64,000 bases of DNA from Nilaparvata lugens. Taxonomy: Eukaryota > Arthropoda > Insecta > Hemiptera > Delphacidae. The DNA lies in contig NC_052507.1 in assembly GCF_014356525.2 (NCBI RefSeq), positions 49,763,952 to 49,827,951 of the forward strand. The letters are read 5' to 3'. The notes under the pieces are model-generated. The model had not been told where the DNA came from and did no database searches. It worked only from the letters and a program-made list of their open reading frames with translations. This document shows, piece by piece, positions 23,559 through 35,049 of this stretch (positions are counted from its first letter, which is position 1; every line of letters begins with the position of its first letter). The translations under genes and the position numbers were made by a program.

Positions 23559-23952
23559 TAATGTAAATATGAATTGTATCTTCGTTGTTTCTATTCATGT
23601 GCTTCATGATCTTATAAGCAATTGTTTGTCTACCATGCAGATCGTCTTCAATATTGCTTACAAACCGATCCCAGGACTCAGCATTCTTTCTCCTCACTAT
23701 AGTACTAGCTGCATTTCTCCTTCCATGTACACATTTATGGCTTTGTCTGTTCTTGCTTGAATGAATTTTTTATATGCCTTCTGCTTTTCTTTGATGGCAA
23801 ATCCAATCTCATAATTCCAAATTTTCAATCCTCTTTTCCCGGCGAGATTTCTTTTTTTTACCGATAACGTCATTGGCAACTTTAGTGATTGCATATTTTA
23901 TGTTATTCCATTCCTCCTCTATATTATCGCTTGTGGGTATAGTTTGTAATAA

Positions 23953-24425
23953 TTAAGTTAATCTCTTCTCATAAAGACCTTGAATACTTTCTTCCTGTAA
24001 CAAATCTACTTCATAGACTCCATCTCTATTTTGTTGCTTTACCTTACTAGTTTTCCTATTTCTCCACAGGGCCAAAACTTCTATTTTGGAAACGGCCAAA
24101 TAATGATCACAGCCTCTATATGCTTTGATATCTCTCACTTGAGGGGCAATCTTCTTATTTGCAATCACATAATCAATCACAGACCTGGTGTTTCTGGCAG
24201 CCCAAGTGTATTTGTGGATATCATTTTTCTTGAGAAATCAATCAGTCGTCTCCCGTTGTTATTTAAGTGATCCTCTCCATATATACCCACCGCAGCTTGC
24301 ACATTTATGTTACCCATTCTTGCATTCAAATCTCCAGCAATGTTCAGGTGATCCATTTTGTATTTATTGACATGCTTTTGTAGTTCTTGTGAAATCCTGC
24401 TCCAGGGGGGGCACAGATAACACAT
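23953..24425 (-). pseudogene. LINE endonuclease domain, frameshifted
   Basis: Two overlapping minus-strand frames. The first (24425-24177) contains AGDLNARMG, the Mg-binding and catalytic GDxNA motif of the exonuclease-endonuclease-phosphatase fold. The second (24180-23953) contains MIDYVIANK and CDHYLAVSK, which corresponds to the terminal SDH motif with Ser changed to Cys. The N-terminal third of the domain is missing or unrecognisable. The enzyme would nick target DNA to prime reverse transcription; this copy is broken by a frameshift. Confidence 0.8.
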
Positions 24426-24430
24426 AAAAA

Positions 24431-24795
24431 TAACTATAAATTTTGAGGTTATGAGAGTACACGTTGAACTGAGAGGTTATGTTGATATTCATACAGCTAT
24501 GTGATAGCATAGGCAGCGACAAAGCAGTAGGATACTGGCAGAAGGAACAGTATATAGTAAAAAGATATGATTTAAAAAGTAATTTCCTGAACTGGTAGGT
24601 TGACGGTCTACAAAGTAGCCGAAATTGGAACTACAATCCTCTGAATTGTTGCTATGGCTCAGGGTACGATAAAGTGATATTAAGTTGAATTCAATGCCAA
24701 TATGCAGTTCAATAATAATTTGTTCATTATAATCAATGCATCGAGCATAGTTTTAAAATTCGGAATAAATCCACTCACTAGATAATGATCAGAAT
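24431..24795. other. no gene recognised (LINE 5' boundary region)
   Basis: May include a decayed extension of the LINE endonuclease on the minus strand up to about 24540. The rest shows no motif. Confidence 0.4.
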
Positions 24796-25200
24796 ACTTA
24801 AAATCTAGTACCTGTTTTACAGTTGGAGGAGATTATTAAACCGCACAAGACAACAAACCAAATGGCAACTCCATGCGAACCAGGTCTCTGACAAATACTA
24901 TGGATTATAATATGGCTTTGCCCTGAACCAAAATAGTAGATGTTTCGAGTACCAAGTCTAATGTGGGTGCTGTCTATGCGATTAAATATTCTCCCCTTGG
25001 AGCATGAGCTGGTTACCACTGCTGGATCCAATACACCTCGATATGGTAGGTTCATGGCAGTCGATCTTATTTTTGAGGATATCTCCAATAGAATGTTTTA
25101 TTAATAATTGATGTGAATATCGACTACCATTTATCGACAGATGGAATAAGGTTCTAATAATAATTAAGATATTCAATAATGTCTGACTACTATAGAGCAA
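24796..25200 (-). pseudogene. PIF/Harbinger-like transposase remnant
   Basis: Two overlapping minus-strand frames. The first (25200-24982) contains KHSIGDILKNK and HEPTISRCI, resembling the segment upstream of the catalytic domain (GD...STVSRII) in Harbinger transposases. The second (25088-24796) contains RIDSTHIRLGTRN and later QRPGSHGVAIW, matching in order the IDGTHIR motif with the first catalytic Asp, and the PGSxHDxxIW motif. In the second motif His is kept but the catalytic Asp is lost, and the spacing between motifs is shorter than usual, implying internal deletions. The nearby MADF gene fits the two-gene layout of PIF/Harbinger elements. Identification rests on motif order alone. Confidence 0.55.
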
Positions 25201-25439
25201 GTCGTGTCTTGCACGATTGATATGTGTCAGTTGAGAAAGAACGGATACGAAGGTGTAATGAAATAAATTCAGAGAGGTAAATGGACAATATAAATAAGGT
25301 ATATATTATCAAAGTTGTTATAAATAACCAAATAGCGAAAATTTGAATTTGTAGATAAATAAGTTAGACAAAATGTATATAAGAACTGGTAATGAATAAG
25401 TAATAAATAATGATGAAATTTTCAAAATAGTAGTTACTG

Positions 25440-25602
25440 TATATGACGGAACCGACGGTGACTGACGGACACGGTCGTGGCCGGTGACGGACGGGTATAG
25501 TGGGTTGCCGTTCGTTTAAAACAATGCGAAGCAATGTTGCCGGTACGCAACGGTGACGGTCGGTGCCGGACGGCGCCTGACGGTGACGGCATAGTGGGTT
25601 CC
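25440..25602. repeat. GC-rich repeat inserted beside the MADF remnant
   Basis: CpG-rich and built of ACGGTGACGG-type words. Contains two direct copies of ATAGTGGGTT about 96 bases apart, at 25497 and 25591. The MADF-like coding sequence stops making sense exactly where this repeat starts (GGGAACCCACTATG on the minus strand), so it is likely a separate insertion. Confidence 0.5.
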
Positions 25603-25910
25603 CTGCTTTATGTCGTCCGTTTTCCTATTTACCGCAGCTCCACTACGTTGATATTTCACAATTTTCATCAATTCTTTTCGATAGATTATACGCATAGAGT
25701 TTATTTGTCTTGCTACAAAGTGCCTAGTAACAGTGGGGTCAATCTCCTATGACATACTAGTGAATAAATTACTAGTATGTCATAGGCGTTTCTCTTTTTA
25801 TCTCTATCACTATACTCTTTCGATTTTATAACCCAAAAACAAGGATGTGCTTTGTAGAGCTCAATGAGATCAATAATGAATTCGCGTGGGTATGTGCGTA
25901 AATCTGACAT
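25603..25910 (-). pseudogene. MADF-domain protein (Harbinger accessory protein or host factor), broken
   Basis: An ATG at 25910 opens a frame with PREFIIDLIELYKAHPCFW and KEYSDRDKKRNAYDILV, the first half of a MADF (Myb/SANT-like) DNA-binding domain including the conserved Trp and the Lys/Arg-Asn-Ala-Tyr segment. In another frame, after 25740, follows EIDPTV...RQINSMRIIYRKEL and KYQRSGAAVN, the second half with the usual Arg-Lys-Glu-Leu and Arg-Ser-Gly-Ala. Between them lies a perfect palindrome (25746-25786) that adds sequence and changes frame. The C-terminal part is cut off by a GC-rich repeat. PIF/Harbinger elements commonly carry a Myb/SANT-like second gene that helps the transposase reach DNA. 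The neighbouring transposase remnant favours that over a host gene. Confidence 0.7.
25746..25786. repeat. perfect palindrome inside the MADF remnant
   Basis: CCTATGACATACTAGT, nine bases GAATAAATT, then ACTAGTATGTCATAGG: a 16-bp perfect inverted repeat. It lies exactly at the break between the two MADF halves. Confidence 0.9.
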
Positions 25911-25934
25911 AATAAGAATAACTATATAAACCAA

Positions 25935-27960
25935 CTAACTGATAAATAGAATGAAATAACTAATAATAAGACTGACATATAAATACTGAAAATATATTAA
26001 TACTGATTTACCACATACAATCGTTTATGATAATAGCCCGGACATTTAACAGCTCAGTTTACACTCATTTATCGAGAAGTTAATGAATACTGCAATCTGT
26101 AATAGAAACCAAGTGAAGTGGGCTGCTGCTGTATGTCCTGCGCATGTCATATAATTAAACATTGCCAACAAGCCAAGGGTATAGTAATTATACAATACAA
26201 GGGTATTGAGTGAAATGATTTTCATAATTTCATGTTTGGTATGCCTATCATCGCCTTGACAATGATGTTTGACTTCTGTCAATGACCGATGGAAATTGGG
26301 CTTGATATGGCTCATTGAATTGTATACGGTTGACATATATCCAGTAGATGAATTGAAATCGCTGTCGTATGTATTTAAAAAAAATTGAATAAAAAACATT
26401 TTGTTAAGACAACGATTTTCTAAAAATATTGAAATAGTTTATAAACTATTGATAATCAGTAATAAGGAAACCCTATTACTAATTATTCGGTATTCTCATC
26501 TAATGGAATGAATTCAGGAAAAAATCAATCAAACACAATGGAAGTTTATAAATTAATTATTAAAAAAAAGGATTACCACTTCACAAAATATTATATACAT
26601 GACAATATCCTTATTCTAAATTGATGATGGACCCATATATTTTTTTAATAAAGTCTTTCATGAATCTCAATACCGGAAAATATAATTTGATCATCACATT
26701 ACCTCGGTACCGAGTTACGTCGCAGAGTATTTGGGTAATGATGTTCCATGACTGCTTAAATGAAAACACAGCTTGGCAATAATTATCTCCTATCCTGCAT
26801 ATCCGTTTTCCTGTTCCTCGTATGATGCACTTAGAATCCCTTGTCTCCCATTCATAATAATTGTGGACTGATTTAGCATTAACAAGGATCGTTCTTCCAT
26901 AGTCAGTCGTAAATTAGTTCACCTCAAACATGGACTGATGTGAAATAGAACAGCCAAGAATAATTTCTAATTCGAACTTAATCTTTCTAAAAGGAACAAT
27001 TCAATTATTACATTAAAGTGAACGATTATCTCAAGTACATTCAGACTTTAACCCTTTGAATTGTAACGTAGTCTAATTATACACTCTACTTTTACATTAA
27101 GTTAATAATCCAGTAATAACGTTTAAGAAAACTATTGATAATTACTTTTCCCAATGAACTATATGACATAATATTAATCAAAACAAATTAATAATAACAT
27201 TTCTATTTTACTTAAGTGAATTACTTCCGAAGTTAGTCAACTCTCAGAATGAATAAGAATTTAAATATCAATTCCGCACCTAATCTATCAATCTGCTCTA
27301 ATGAAAGTAACAATGAAAAGTACCTAAAATAATAATATAAAAGTATAACAAATAGTTTACCTTTAATAGCGGGTTTGAGTATAGCTTATATAAAAATATC
27401 TTCACATATCGATAAATTCAAAATCACTCAACAAAATAGAAAGAAAGAAACTTGAAGTGAATAATCACATCTTGGAGTTGTTGTTGTACCTGGGGCTGCT
27501 TGTCGGCAACTGAATAAGGAGAAAATAATTTCTCCCCTCTACCAATACAAACACTGGCTGGGTGCTCACCCACAGCTGGCTGAGTAAGTAGAAATAAATA
27601 AATGCTCTGTTCTTATTCTTCTTCCTAAATATGTTAATATTATTTATTTGTCATATTATAAAAGAAAGGGAAATGAAATTCGATTCATAATCAAAATTCG
27701 TTTTAGAATAATAATTTATATCGTATTTTTTCGCTGATTCAACTGAATAATGCTATATTTAACAACATAATGACAAAAATATTACTGTTAATCGCTAAAA
27801 ATGGCTTTGTTTACATGTCACATCTCGAGACACAGTGATTGTAAATGGATTGAAATGTGTAGATAGCATTCTTATCAACAATATAGTAAATTGTATGATA
27901 AATCATGATAGTGAATCATAATATCAACATGAAATTCTGAGGGTATCATGAGAATAAAAA
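25935..27960. other. no gene recognised
   Basis: AT-rich. A 117-codon minus-strand frame (26046-26399) has no recognised domain. This may include the outer part of the Harbinger element, but no TIR could be matched. Confidence 0.45.
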
Positions 27961-28599
27961 AAAACTGGTGTGGCGCACTCACACAACTTTCCTTGCCGTT
28001 ATGAAAATATTGATCACCTGACGCTAGTGTTCCCGCGCATCTCAAGTCTACATATAAACAAAGATCTGAGCCAGTTGGTGACAGGAAAATAACGCTGGAG
28101 ACATACGAGGTCTGCTATCTATGGTGAATGATTTAATAGAATCAACAGTTGCCAACAGTTTGCAATTGAATAATCACATTTTCTCAAATTTCGAGCTTAT
28201 TTTCAAATTTAGGGGAAAATGTTACTGAACATTACTTGTAGAGATTATTATGCCCAATCTATTGCACTTAGAATTTTAATTGTATCTGAAGCCTGATAAT
28301 TGAGAATCTAGAATCAAACTTTGCATAGATGGGGCGGGACTCTTGAAATTTTTACCGATATGAAACTCATGGCAGTTGATAGAGCTTATTAATGACTATT
28401 TTAGGTATGATTTTCATCAAAATAGTTGGCGCCGATTTCGAGAAAATCTTGAAAACCCCTGTTTTTGACAACATTTTCGCCATTTTAGCCGCCATCTTGA
28501 ATTGCATTTGATCGAAATTGTTCGTGTCGGATCCTTATACTGTAAGGACCTTAAGTTCCAAATTTCAAATCATTCCGTTGAAGAGGATATGATAATATA

Positions 28600-29986
28600 A
28601 GAGGGTAAAGGGTAAGCGGTCAGAGAATTTTATGAGATGGAATGATACTTTTGTCGCAGGTACTGAGATTCCAGAGGCGTTTGCAGATTATTTCTCATCT
28701 GTTTTCAACAGAAGCGACAATCATGCTGGAGTTTTTGATGACACAATTGGTCACTCCCCTTTCCACTTGAATTCCATCTCAAGGGCTGATATAGTTAATT
28801 CTATACGGAGCTTGAAAGGTAATGGATCTGTTGGTCCAGACTTGGTTCCACCGTATGTCATCAGGGGCTGCTCCGATTTGTTTATTGAACCGCTTGAGTT
28901 CATTTTCAATCTAGCACTGAAAACATCCACGTTCCCTGATATGTGGAAGCAAGCCAAAGTAATTCCCATTTCTAAAGCTGGGAGCAGACAATCTGTTGAA
29001 AACTACCGTCCAATATCCATTATTAATTGTTTAGCAAAGATTTTCGAAAAATGTATTTATAAAAAAATATTCAATCATATAGAACTGTGGATTGCTGATT
29101 GCCAGCATGGATTTTTGCCAGGCAGGTCTACAGTGACTAATTTATTGCATTTCCGGAGTGAGGTATCAGCTTGTCTTGATGCTGGTACTCGTGTTGACAC
29201 TGTGTATACAGATTTATCAAAAGCTTTTGATAAACCATACAATTTTGGTCTGGAAATTGTCATCCTTTGGGTTTTCACTGTCAAGTGCTAGATTTATTCT
29301 TTCCTATCTGTCTGATCGGAATCAATTTGTTTCTGTTGGTGGTCTTCATTCCAGATCTTTCAGTAGCCCATCAGGCGTTCCACAGGGTTCAAATTTGGGG
29401 CCTTTGCTCTTCATAACATTCATAAACGATTTGCCGGCTGTCATAAAGCATTCGTCTTGTCTGCTGTATGCAGATGATGTGAAGATCTTCAGGGTGATTA
29501 GGTCTGAAACTGATTGTCAGCTGCTTCAAAGTGATGTAGATAGTTTTTTTGATTGGTGCTTGAGAAATCAGCTCAGAGTTAATATTGGTAAATGTGCTAC
29601 GCTGTCTTTCACAAGACAAAGAGATCCGCAAATTCCCATCTATAGATTCAATAACCAAATAATTAAGAGAGTGGACAATTTTAAAGACCTTGGTGTAATT
29701 TTTGATCCTGAGCTCAATTTCAATCATCATGTGAGAAGTTTATGTTCTAGAACAGTATAATAATAGTATAGTATCTAGTATTTAGTATATTAAGTTTTCA
29801 GTATATTTAGATTCTCATCACATTTTTTTCTCTTCACAAATATGAAATAGTTTTTTCCTTATGTATTTCTCTCGATTTTTAAGTTTTTTTGTAAAGTGCT
29901 TATTGTAATTTTTTTGATTGGGAGCAATTTTTGGGTTTTCCCGTGTGCTCCCATATTGTTGTAAATAAATAAATAAAATAAAATAA
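28600..29986 (+). mobile_element. Jockey-like non-LTR retrotransposon, 5'-truncated, internally deleted
   Basis: Coding similarity starts abruptly at about 28610 within the RT region and the element ends in a (TAAA)n-type tail (TAAATAAATAAATAAAATAA). The host sequence resumes directly after it. AATATA at 28594-28599 and 29987-29992 is a plausible target duplication, though ambiguous next to an A-rich tail. The endonuclease is absent. Everything downstream of the RT palm is also absent, with the 3' untranslated sequence following soon after the stop at 29760. Confidence 0.85.
28632..29760 (+). pseudogene. Jockey-like reverse transcriptase, one frameshift
   Basis: The first frame (28632-29291) holds GPDLVPPYVI, KVIPISKAGSRQSVENYRPI and HGFLPGRSTVTNLL, then TDLSKAFDK with the first catalytic Asp. 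At about 29233 the frame shifts into 29158-29760, which holds SGVPQGSNLGPLLFITFIND (residues 72-91) and YADDV (catalytic pair Asp106-Asp107 of that frame). The palm is thus complete apart from one shift. Sequence ends at HHVRSLCSRT, well before the usual end of a Jockey ORF2. The SGVPQGS...LGPLLF and YADD wording suits the Jockey or CR1 group rather than RTE. Confidence 0.85.
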
Positions 29987-30179
29987 AATATAGTGTACAC
30001 AGACGTACATACACTCATACACACACACACATACAGACCAATACCCAAAAACCACTTTTTTGGACTCAGGGGACCTTGAAACGTATAGAAATTTGGAAAT
30101 TGGGGTACCTTAATTTTTTTCGGAAAGCAATACTTTCCTTATATTACCTATGGTAATAGGGCGAGGAAAGTAAAAGGGT

Positions 30180-31780
30180 TATGACGTTTTATACAATCGA
30201 TAAAAAACATGCTTATTTTCAAGTACTCGCGAGACATCTTATTAATTTGAGGGCGCTGAATCCGCATCTGAAATCACAATTTCTCTATCTCCATTTTTAC
30301 GCAATTTGGTGGAGGTTTTGGTGGATAGGCAAAAGACGGACGGTTTGATGGAAAAAGATTCCCGGCCGATACATTTTAAGTTTGACGACTTAAGCTTGAA
30401 CACCCATACGTTTTACCGTCCAGATGCAACGACTAACATGTTACGACTTTTGCTTGAGCAAAAGACTGAAGCTAAACTTGAGCGTCTGGACCGGGCTTCA
30501 AACTGATTATTATAAGCTAGGTGATAGCCCTTGGAAAGGGTCATAAAACATTCAAAAATAAGTAGGTCAAGTAGGTTTGTACAAAAGTAGTGATTCGATA
30601 ATATTATGAATTGATAGAAAAAATTTATACCTCAGACGAACCTCACTCGCCTAAGGAAATTAACCCTTTGACTAAGTACAGCGTGAATATTAAATTTTAC
30701 TTATTATTTAGAACTTATTCATATAATCTTCGGTACCCTTAGATCTACAGTCATGACTTTTCCCAAAAATGACGAATTTATATGCTGTATAATTTTCGCA
30801 GAATAGCGAGGATCCCCTTTGATATATTCGAATAACTTACGTAGCCTTTTGTTCCCGTTTTTGGTAGTTGAAATATATTCGGCCGTAGGATATTTTGTAA
30901 TGGCTAGATCCTTCACGCGTGGCGAAATTCGTTGATCAGACTTCACTATTCAAATTTTAGGGACTCTTCAAATGACTTTGTAAAAATAAATATCACATAT
31001 GATTTTAGGAGCTTTGGAACAACTTTAAAACAGAAAGAACAAAAATATTGAATTACATTAAAACAGAAATTAAAGCTTTGTAAAATTTAGTATGTGGACC
31101 AGGTCTGTATCCAACCGATGATCTTTAAAAAATGGCCTCCAGCTTTCTTCTTCCAATTTCCACCTGGGTTCCCTCTAGGAAATTATTGCTCTCCAAATTT
31201 GCATACTAATTCAGGATTGGTCAGATCCCATGACGTAACGAATGCGCCATTTGAGTAGTGTAAATAGATCCAACTTATAGAACCAGATCATGGCGTCATG
31301 AGAAAAATGACGGATAATTACTAAAAAACCATGTTTTTCAAGATTTCCTCGAAAATGACTTGACCGATTTTTTTTCAAATTCATACCCTGTATAGTTATT
31401 TATCAGCTCTATTATCTGGCATGAGTCTCCTTTCTGGGAAACTAATGGGGGGTCCACCCCATCCTTGAGAAATGGACTTTGTAACCTCCTTCTCGTGCAT
31501 GAGGTAGGTAGGTAGAGCAGTTCATAAAAATAACACATAGTCGAGATATTCAATTATCATTTCTTTACATCTGTAGAACAGCTGTTTTAACGACTTTTAA
31601 AAAATATCATCGAATTTCACAATTTACACAAAGGAAAAAGTACTCTGAAAACAATAATTATGTATACACAAAATACAGTAGTCTGATCGTAGTTTCAAAT
31701 ATATCGCTGCCAATCGTTATTATGTGATTCCCCTAAATAAATTATTCTCCTTCAAGAATGGGGCTTACAGTTCAATGAGT
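30180..31780. other. no gene recognised
   Basis: Two short frames, 30306-30506 (+) and 30719-30946 (-), have protein-like composition but no motif I recognise. AAAATGACTTGACCGATTTTTT at about 31350 looks like a dispersed repeat. No supported gene. Confidence 0.45.
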
Positions 31781-32454
31781 TTAGCTGCGTTTACACTGTG
31801 AAACTTTTTTATGAAACTTTGTTATATGTAACAGGTTATATGTAACTTTTGTTGAATAAATAAGTTATAAAACGTTTGTCATACAACAAAAGTTTGACAG
31901 TTTGAATTTGTAACATGTTATTTTATTCATTTATTTATTCATTTATTCGTGTACAGAATCACAAATCATATAAATATGATCAGGAAGGAACAACAGGCTT
32001 GGCCCAAATCTATCCCATTCCCACATTTTGATAAATTGATAAAATGTCCAAAAAATTTGGACGAAGTTTGCTTCTACAGCCTCCCGTTTGTATGTTTCAG
32101 TATGTTACAATATACAGTATTCTGGCTTATACTATTATTTACAATATTATATTATTTACAATAAATGACAGTATTGCTATTTATTCAACGAATTTCACAA
32201 AGCTTAATAATGATTAGTGAGAATGAAGATTGAATGCAATTTTAATAACAATAGTATAAAATATTGTGATGTAACTACATAAATCGGCGGTTTTTAAGTG
32301 TTTGCAAAATCTCCATGTTTGCATTTTTCATTGTTGTTCTGATTTTTCAATATATTGTTTGGATACATAAATTCCCTTGTGCTACATACAGAGTGGCTCA
32401 AAAACCTCATATTTTCGGTTCATTTTCCTGTTTTAAGTTATTTCCGCCAAATCC

Positions 32455-34815
32455 TGTGTAAAATTATAATTTTGAATAGCTATCAAAATCACCAAATGAA
32501 AATAATTTATAGATCTCAAGCAAACAGCTGTATTGCTATCGCTGGGTGAGATGTCAACAAGCTCGAGATTAGATAATAACGGGTATCCAGGCTACAGTTT
32601 TGAACAGCCAAATGAAAAGGAGAATATTATTGCTATTTATTAAATAATATAAAGTAATAAATTTCTGAGGTTAGGTTCTATGATACTTACTAGTCGGCAA
32701 ACTAAATAATTGGTCAAGCCATATAAATTGAGAATTAGTCAGACACCTGTGGCAAATTTAGTTGCCTACAAATAGCATTCGCTTTAAATGTGATCAGAGG
32801 GTTGGTAACAAGCATGGCATGTCAATGTAAAAGGAAAAACGTTTTAAAAAATACGAAAATATTTATTATGTCATACGAGCATGTACAAAATGTGTAAAAT
32901 GAATGAAAATATTAAGGAAATGTGTTATATCCCACTCAGCTCATGAATACATTTTTAATTTTAGAATAATCAAAATACAGTAACTGACTGGCGGTAAAAG
33001 CAAGTTGATTCAAAAATATACATTATTATTTATTATATAAATGATAAGAATTTGTAAACTTTACAGTACCCAGTTTATGTAACAGATAAAAAATGAATAT
33101 TTAAAAATTATAATATTTGCTCTTCATGCGATAACCTAGCAGATTGGCACAGACTATATTGAATCATATTATTGCATAGTAGTGAAGCTAGGACCAGCTC
33201 CAATCAGAGTGAATATTTAAATGATATGCAAATTAAAAAATACGGAAGTATGGTCATGGAAAGAATAGGGGTAGATCTAAGCCCACTTGCTTGTCCGGGG
33301 TCACTAGGAACAGCCACCAATTTATAGAGCACAAGATCCCTTTTTAAATATTTGTACGTTTTTAAAAAATCTAAGTTTGAATTTAAAAATTAATTTCATA
33401 AGATTCAGTGAGGTCGTAGTAAGACATGAGTCACTTAATTTAAATATCCCCATTGGAAAGATGACATCAGCCCACCAGGAAGGTTGGGACATCAAAAAAA
33501 TCCGGATCTCCATCATAATTTGTGAAAATTGATAAATGAGTTTAATTGAAAAGTTATCAAGGGGGCCCTCAGTGCTTTGAATAAATCACGATTAAATAAA
33601 GCTAGCTCGACGAAAGGTTATTTAAATATTGAAATTGATATCAAACTTGTGCAAGTCATTAAATGTAAAGGGAATTTTATAAAGAACAATCTATGAGATT
33701 TACATGTTCAAGTATGCACTGATGAGATATTCATTAATTTTTGATATTATATTATATGCTCACTTAACCATTCTTTTTATCAGTAAATTATAAAGATTTT
33801 AATGAAGCTCATGTTCATAAGATAAATTGATTTATCTGATTTCCACCAGAGGCCAAACCCTAGCCCTGAGAGATACATATTAATATATTCTGAGATTTAT
33901 AATTTATATTCAATTATTCATATTAATTTGGAAAGAAGATTCATAAAGTTTTATTCAACAAGCAACAGCAAGTCGATAATTGAGCTATACAATTTGAAAG
34001 CATATATTTGCTGAAAAAGCAAAGTCAATCAGTAGTGAGCTATCTGTGATAATTTTCAATGTATATTTGTTCTTTTATTATTTTTTATACTTGTTGCTCT
34101 ATATTCCATTTGATCGTTGATATTTTTTATGTAATTATATTTGTGTCTTCATTTGAATGGTGTACCCTTCATTTATTATCCTATCTCCATGCTTGACCAA
34201 TCTTGTTATAGTCTATTTTATTACCAGTATTGAAATATTTATTAAGATTACCAACCAACTATATTCTTCACCGAATAAGTTGGATAAATCAGCTATATAC
34301 AGCATTGATTATCAAATCTTTGGAAATAATACGTTCCCGAGATTTATACAAATTATCCAGTACCAACTCATCTGATTTGAATCTCAAAGGTCATAGTATT
34401 AAGTTGCAGCAACATAAATTAATAGAATTTATAAGGAATTCTGATAGAGTGTCGCCTTTGATTCCGCCCGGTATCATTTTTCATAGCTGACCACTTTGGC
34501 GAATGGTGGCGGGTGGCATTAGTGGCGGTACCGTATCGTCTAGCACGATAATCAGAGCCCTTATATCTATCTATCTCTACCGCATCTATATTTGTAAGGT
34601 GATACAAATCAGTCACAAGAACTGTGAACTGTTAAAGCGGCCGACGTTTGCAGCCCGCGAATGCAGAGAACTGTTTGAGCTCCTGGGAGAGCTGGTAAGA
34701 AATTGGTACTATTATTTTCCCAGGAATCACAAGAAGTGTTATACATTTTCTAAATCTTTGCTCTACCGACTGCAGACAAGCAGGGCACACGTTATAGAGA
34801 AAATAATGTTACACC
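32455..34815 (+). repeat. left arm of a 2.3-kb inverted duplication
   Basis: Aligns in reverse orientation over its whole length with 41279-43565. Sample stretches such as GGTCATGGAAAGAATAGGGG, CCACCAATTTATAGAGCACA and CTCCTGGGAGAGCTGGTAAG match, and I estimate about 90% identity by eye. A frame at 34503-34871 has a segment (ELFELLGELVRNWYYYF) also open in the other copy, but no known domain. The ends are sharp: identity stops at about 34813. Confidence 0.85.
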
Positions 34816-35049
34816 TGTATTCGATGAGAAAAATTTGCTCCTGCCTTTTATTCAGATTACGAAATTCCTAATAAAATGAGATTATTCCGAATTCTCTATC
34901 TTCAATGAGTACTGAGTTAAAATGTTTTAAAAATGAGTGAAATTTAAATAAAAAATTAATTTTGATGGATTTTAGTTTTGGATCTACAATATCTTCCGAT
35001 TGTTACCATTTCAATGTATAATTCGAGATTCCTCTGAGCATAATTTTGT

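Larger units (their letters stand above)
22025..24430 (-). mobile_element. RTE-like non-LTR retrotransposon, degraded
   Basis: In minus-strand order the element shows an apurinic-type endonuclease (24425 to about 23950), a linker, a reverse transcriptase (23558 to about 22670) and a C-terminal region ending near 22045, followed by a short GAA-rich tail (AAGAAGAAG at about 22040). The reading frame changes at least six times. The 5' end is unclear: homology fades near 24430-24540, so it is probably truncated. RTE-type elements transpose by target-primed reverse transcription, with endonuclease and RT in one polyprotein. This copy cannot encode an active one. Confidence 0.85.
27965..30176. mobile_element. 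dispersed repeat element, interrupted by a Jockey-like LINE
   Basis: Begins with CTGGTGTGGCGCACTCACAC, a terminus found inverted at 37313-37345. The left part runs to 28599 and the right part resumes at 29993 with GTGTACACAGACG, a (CA)n stretch and a conserved block with GACTCAGGGGACCTTGAAAC, ending near GGGCGAGGAAAGTAAAAGG. No protein is visible. From memory, this block recurs very widely in insect genomes, but I could not check it. The element class is not assigned. Confidence 0.55.

Noticed and set aside
26046..26399. 117-codon minus-strand frame with several Cys and His
   Set aside because: No motif, AT-rich surroundings, no splice or promoter support.
30306..30506. 66-codon plus-strand frame with mixed composition
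   Set aside because: Looks protein-like but is short and lies between repeats; no family recognised.
30719..30946. 75-codon Lys/Arg-rich minus-strand frame
   Set aside because: No motif and no context; could be a transposon scrap but cannot be supported.
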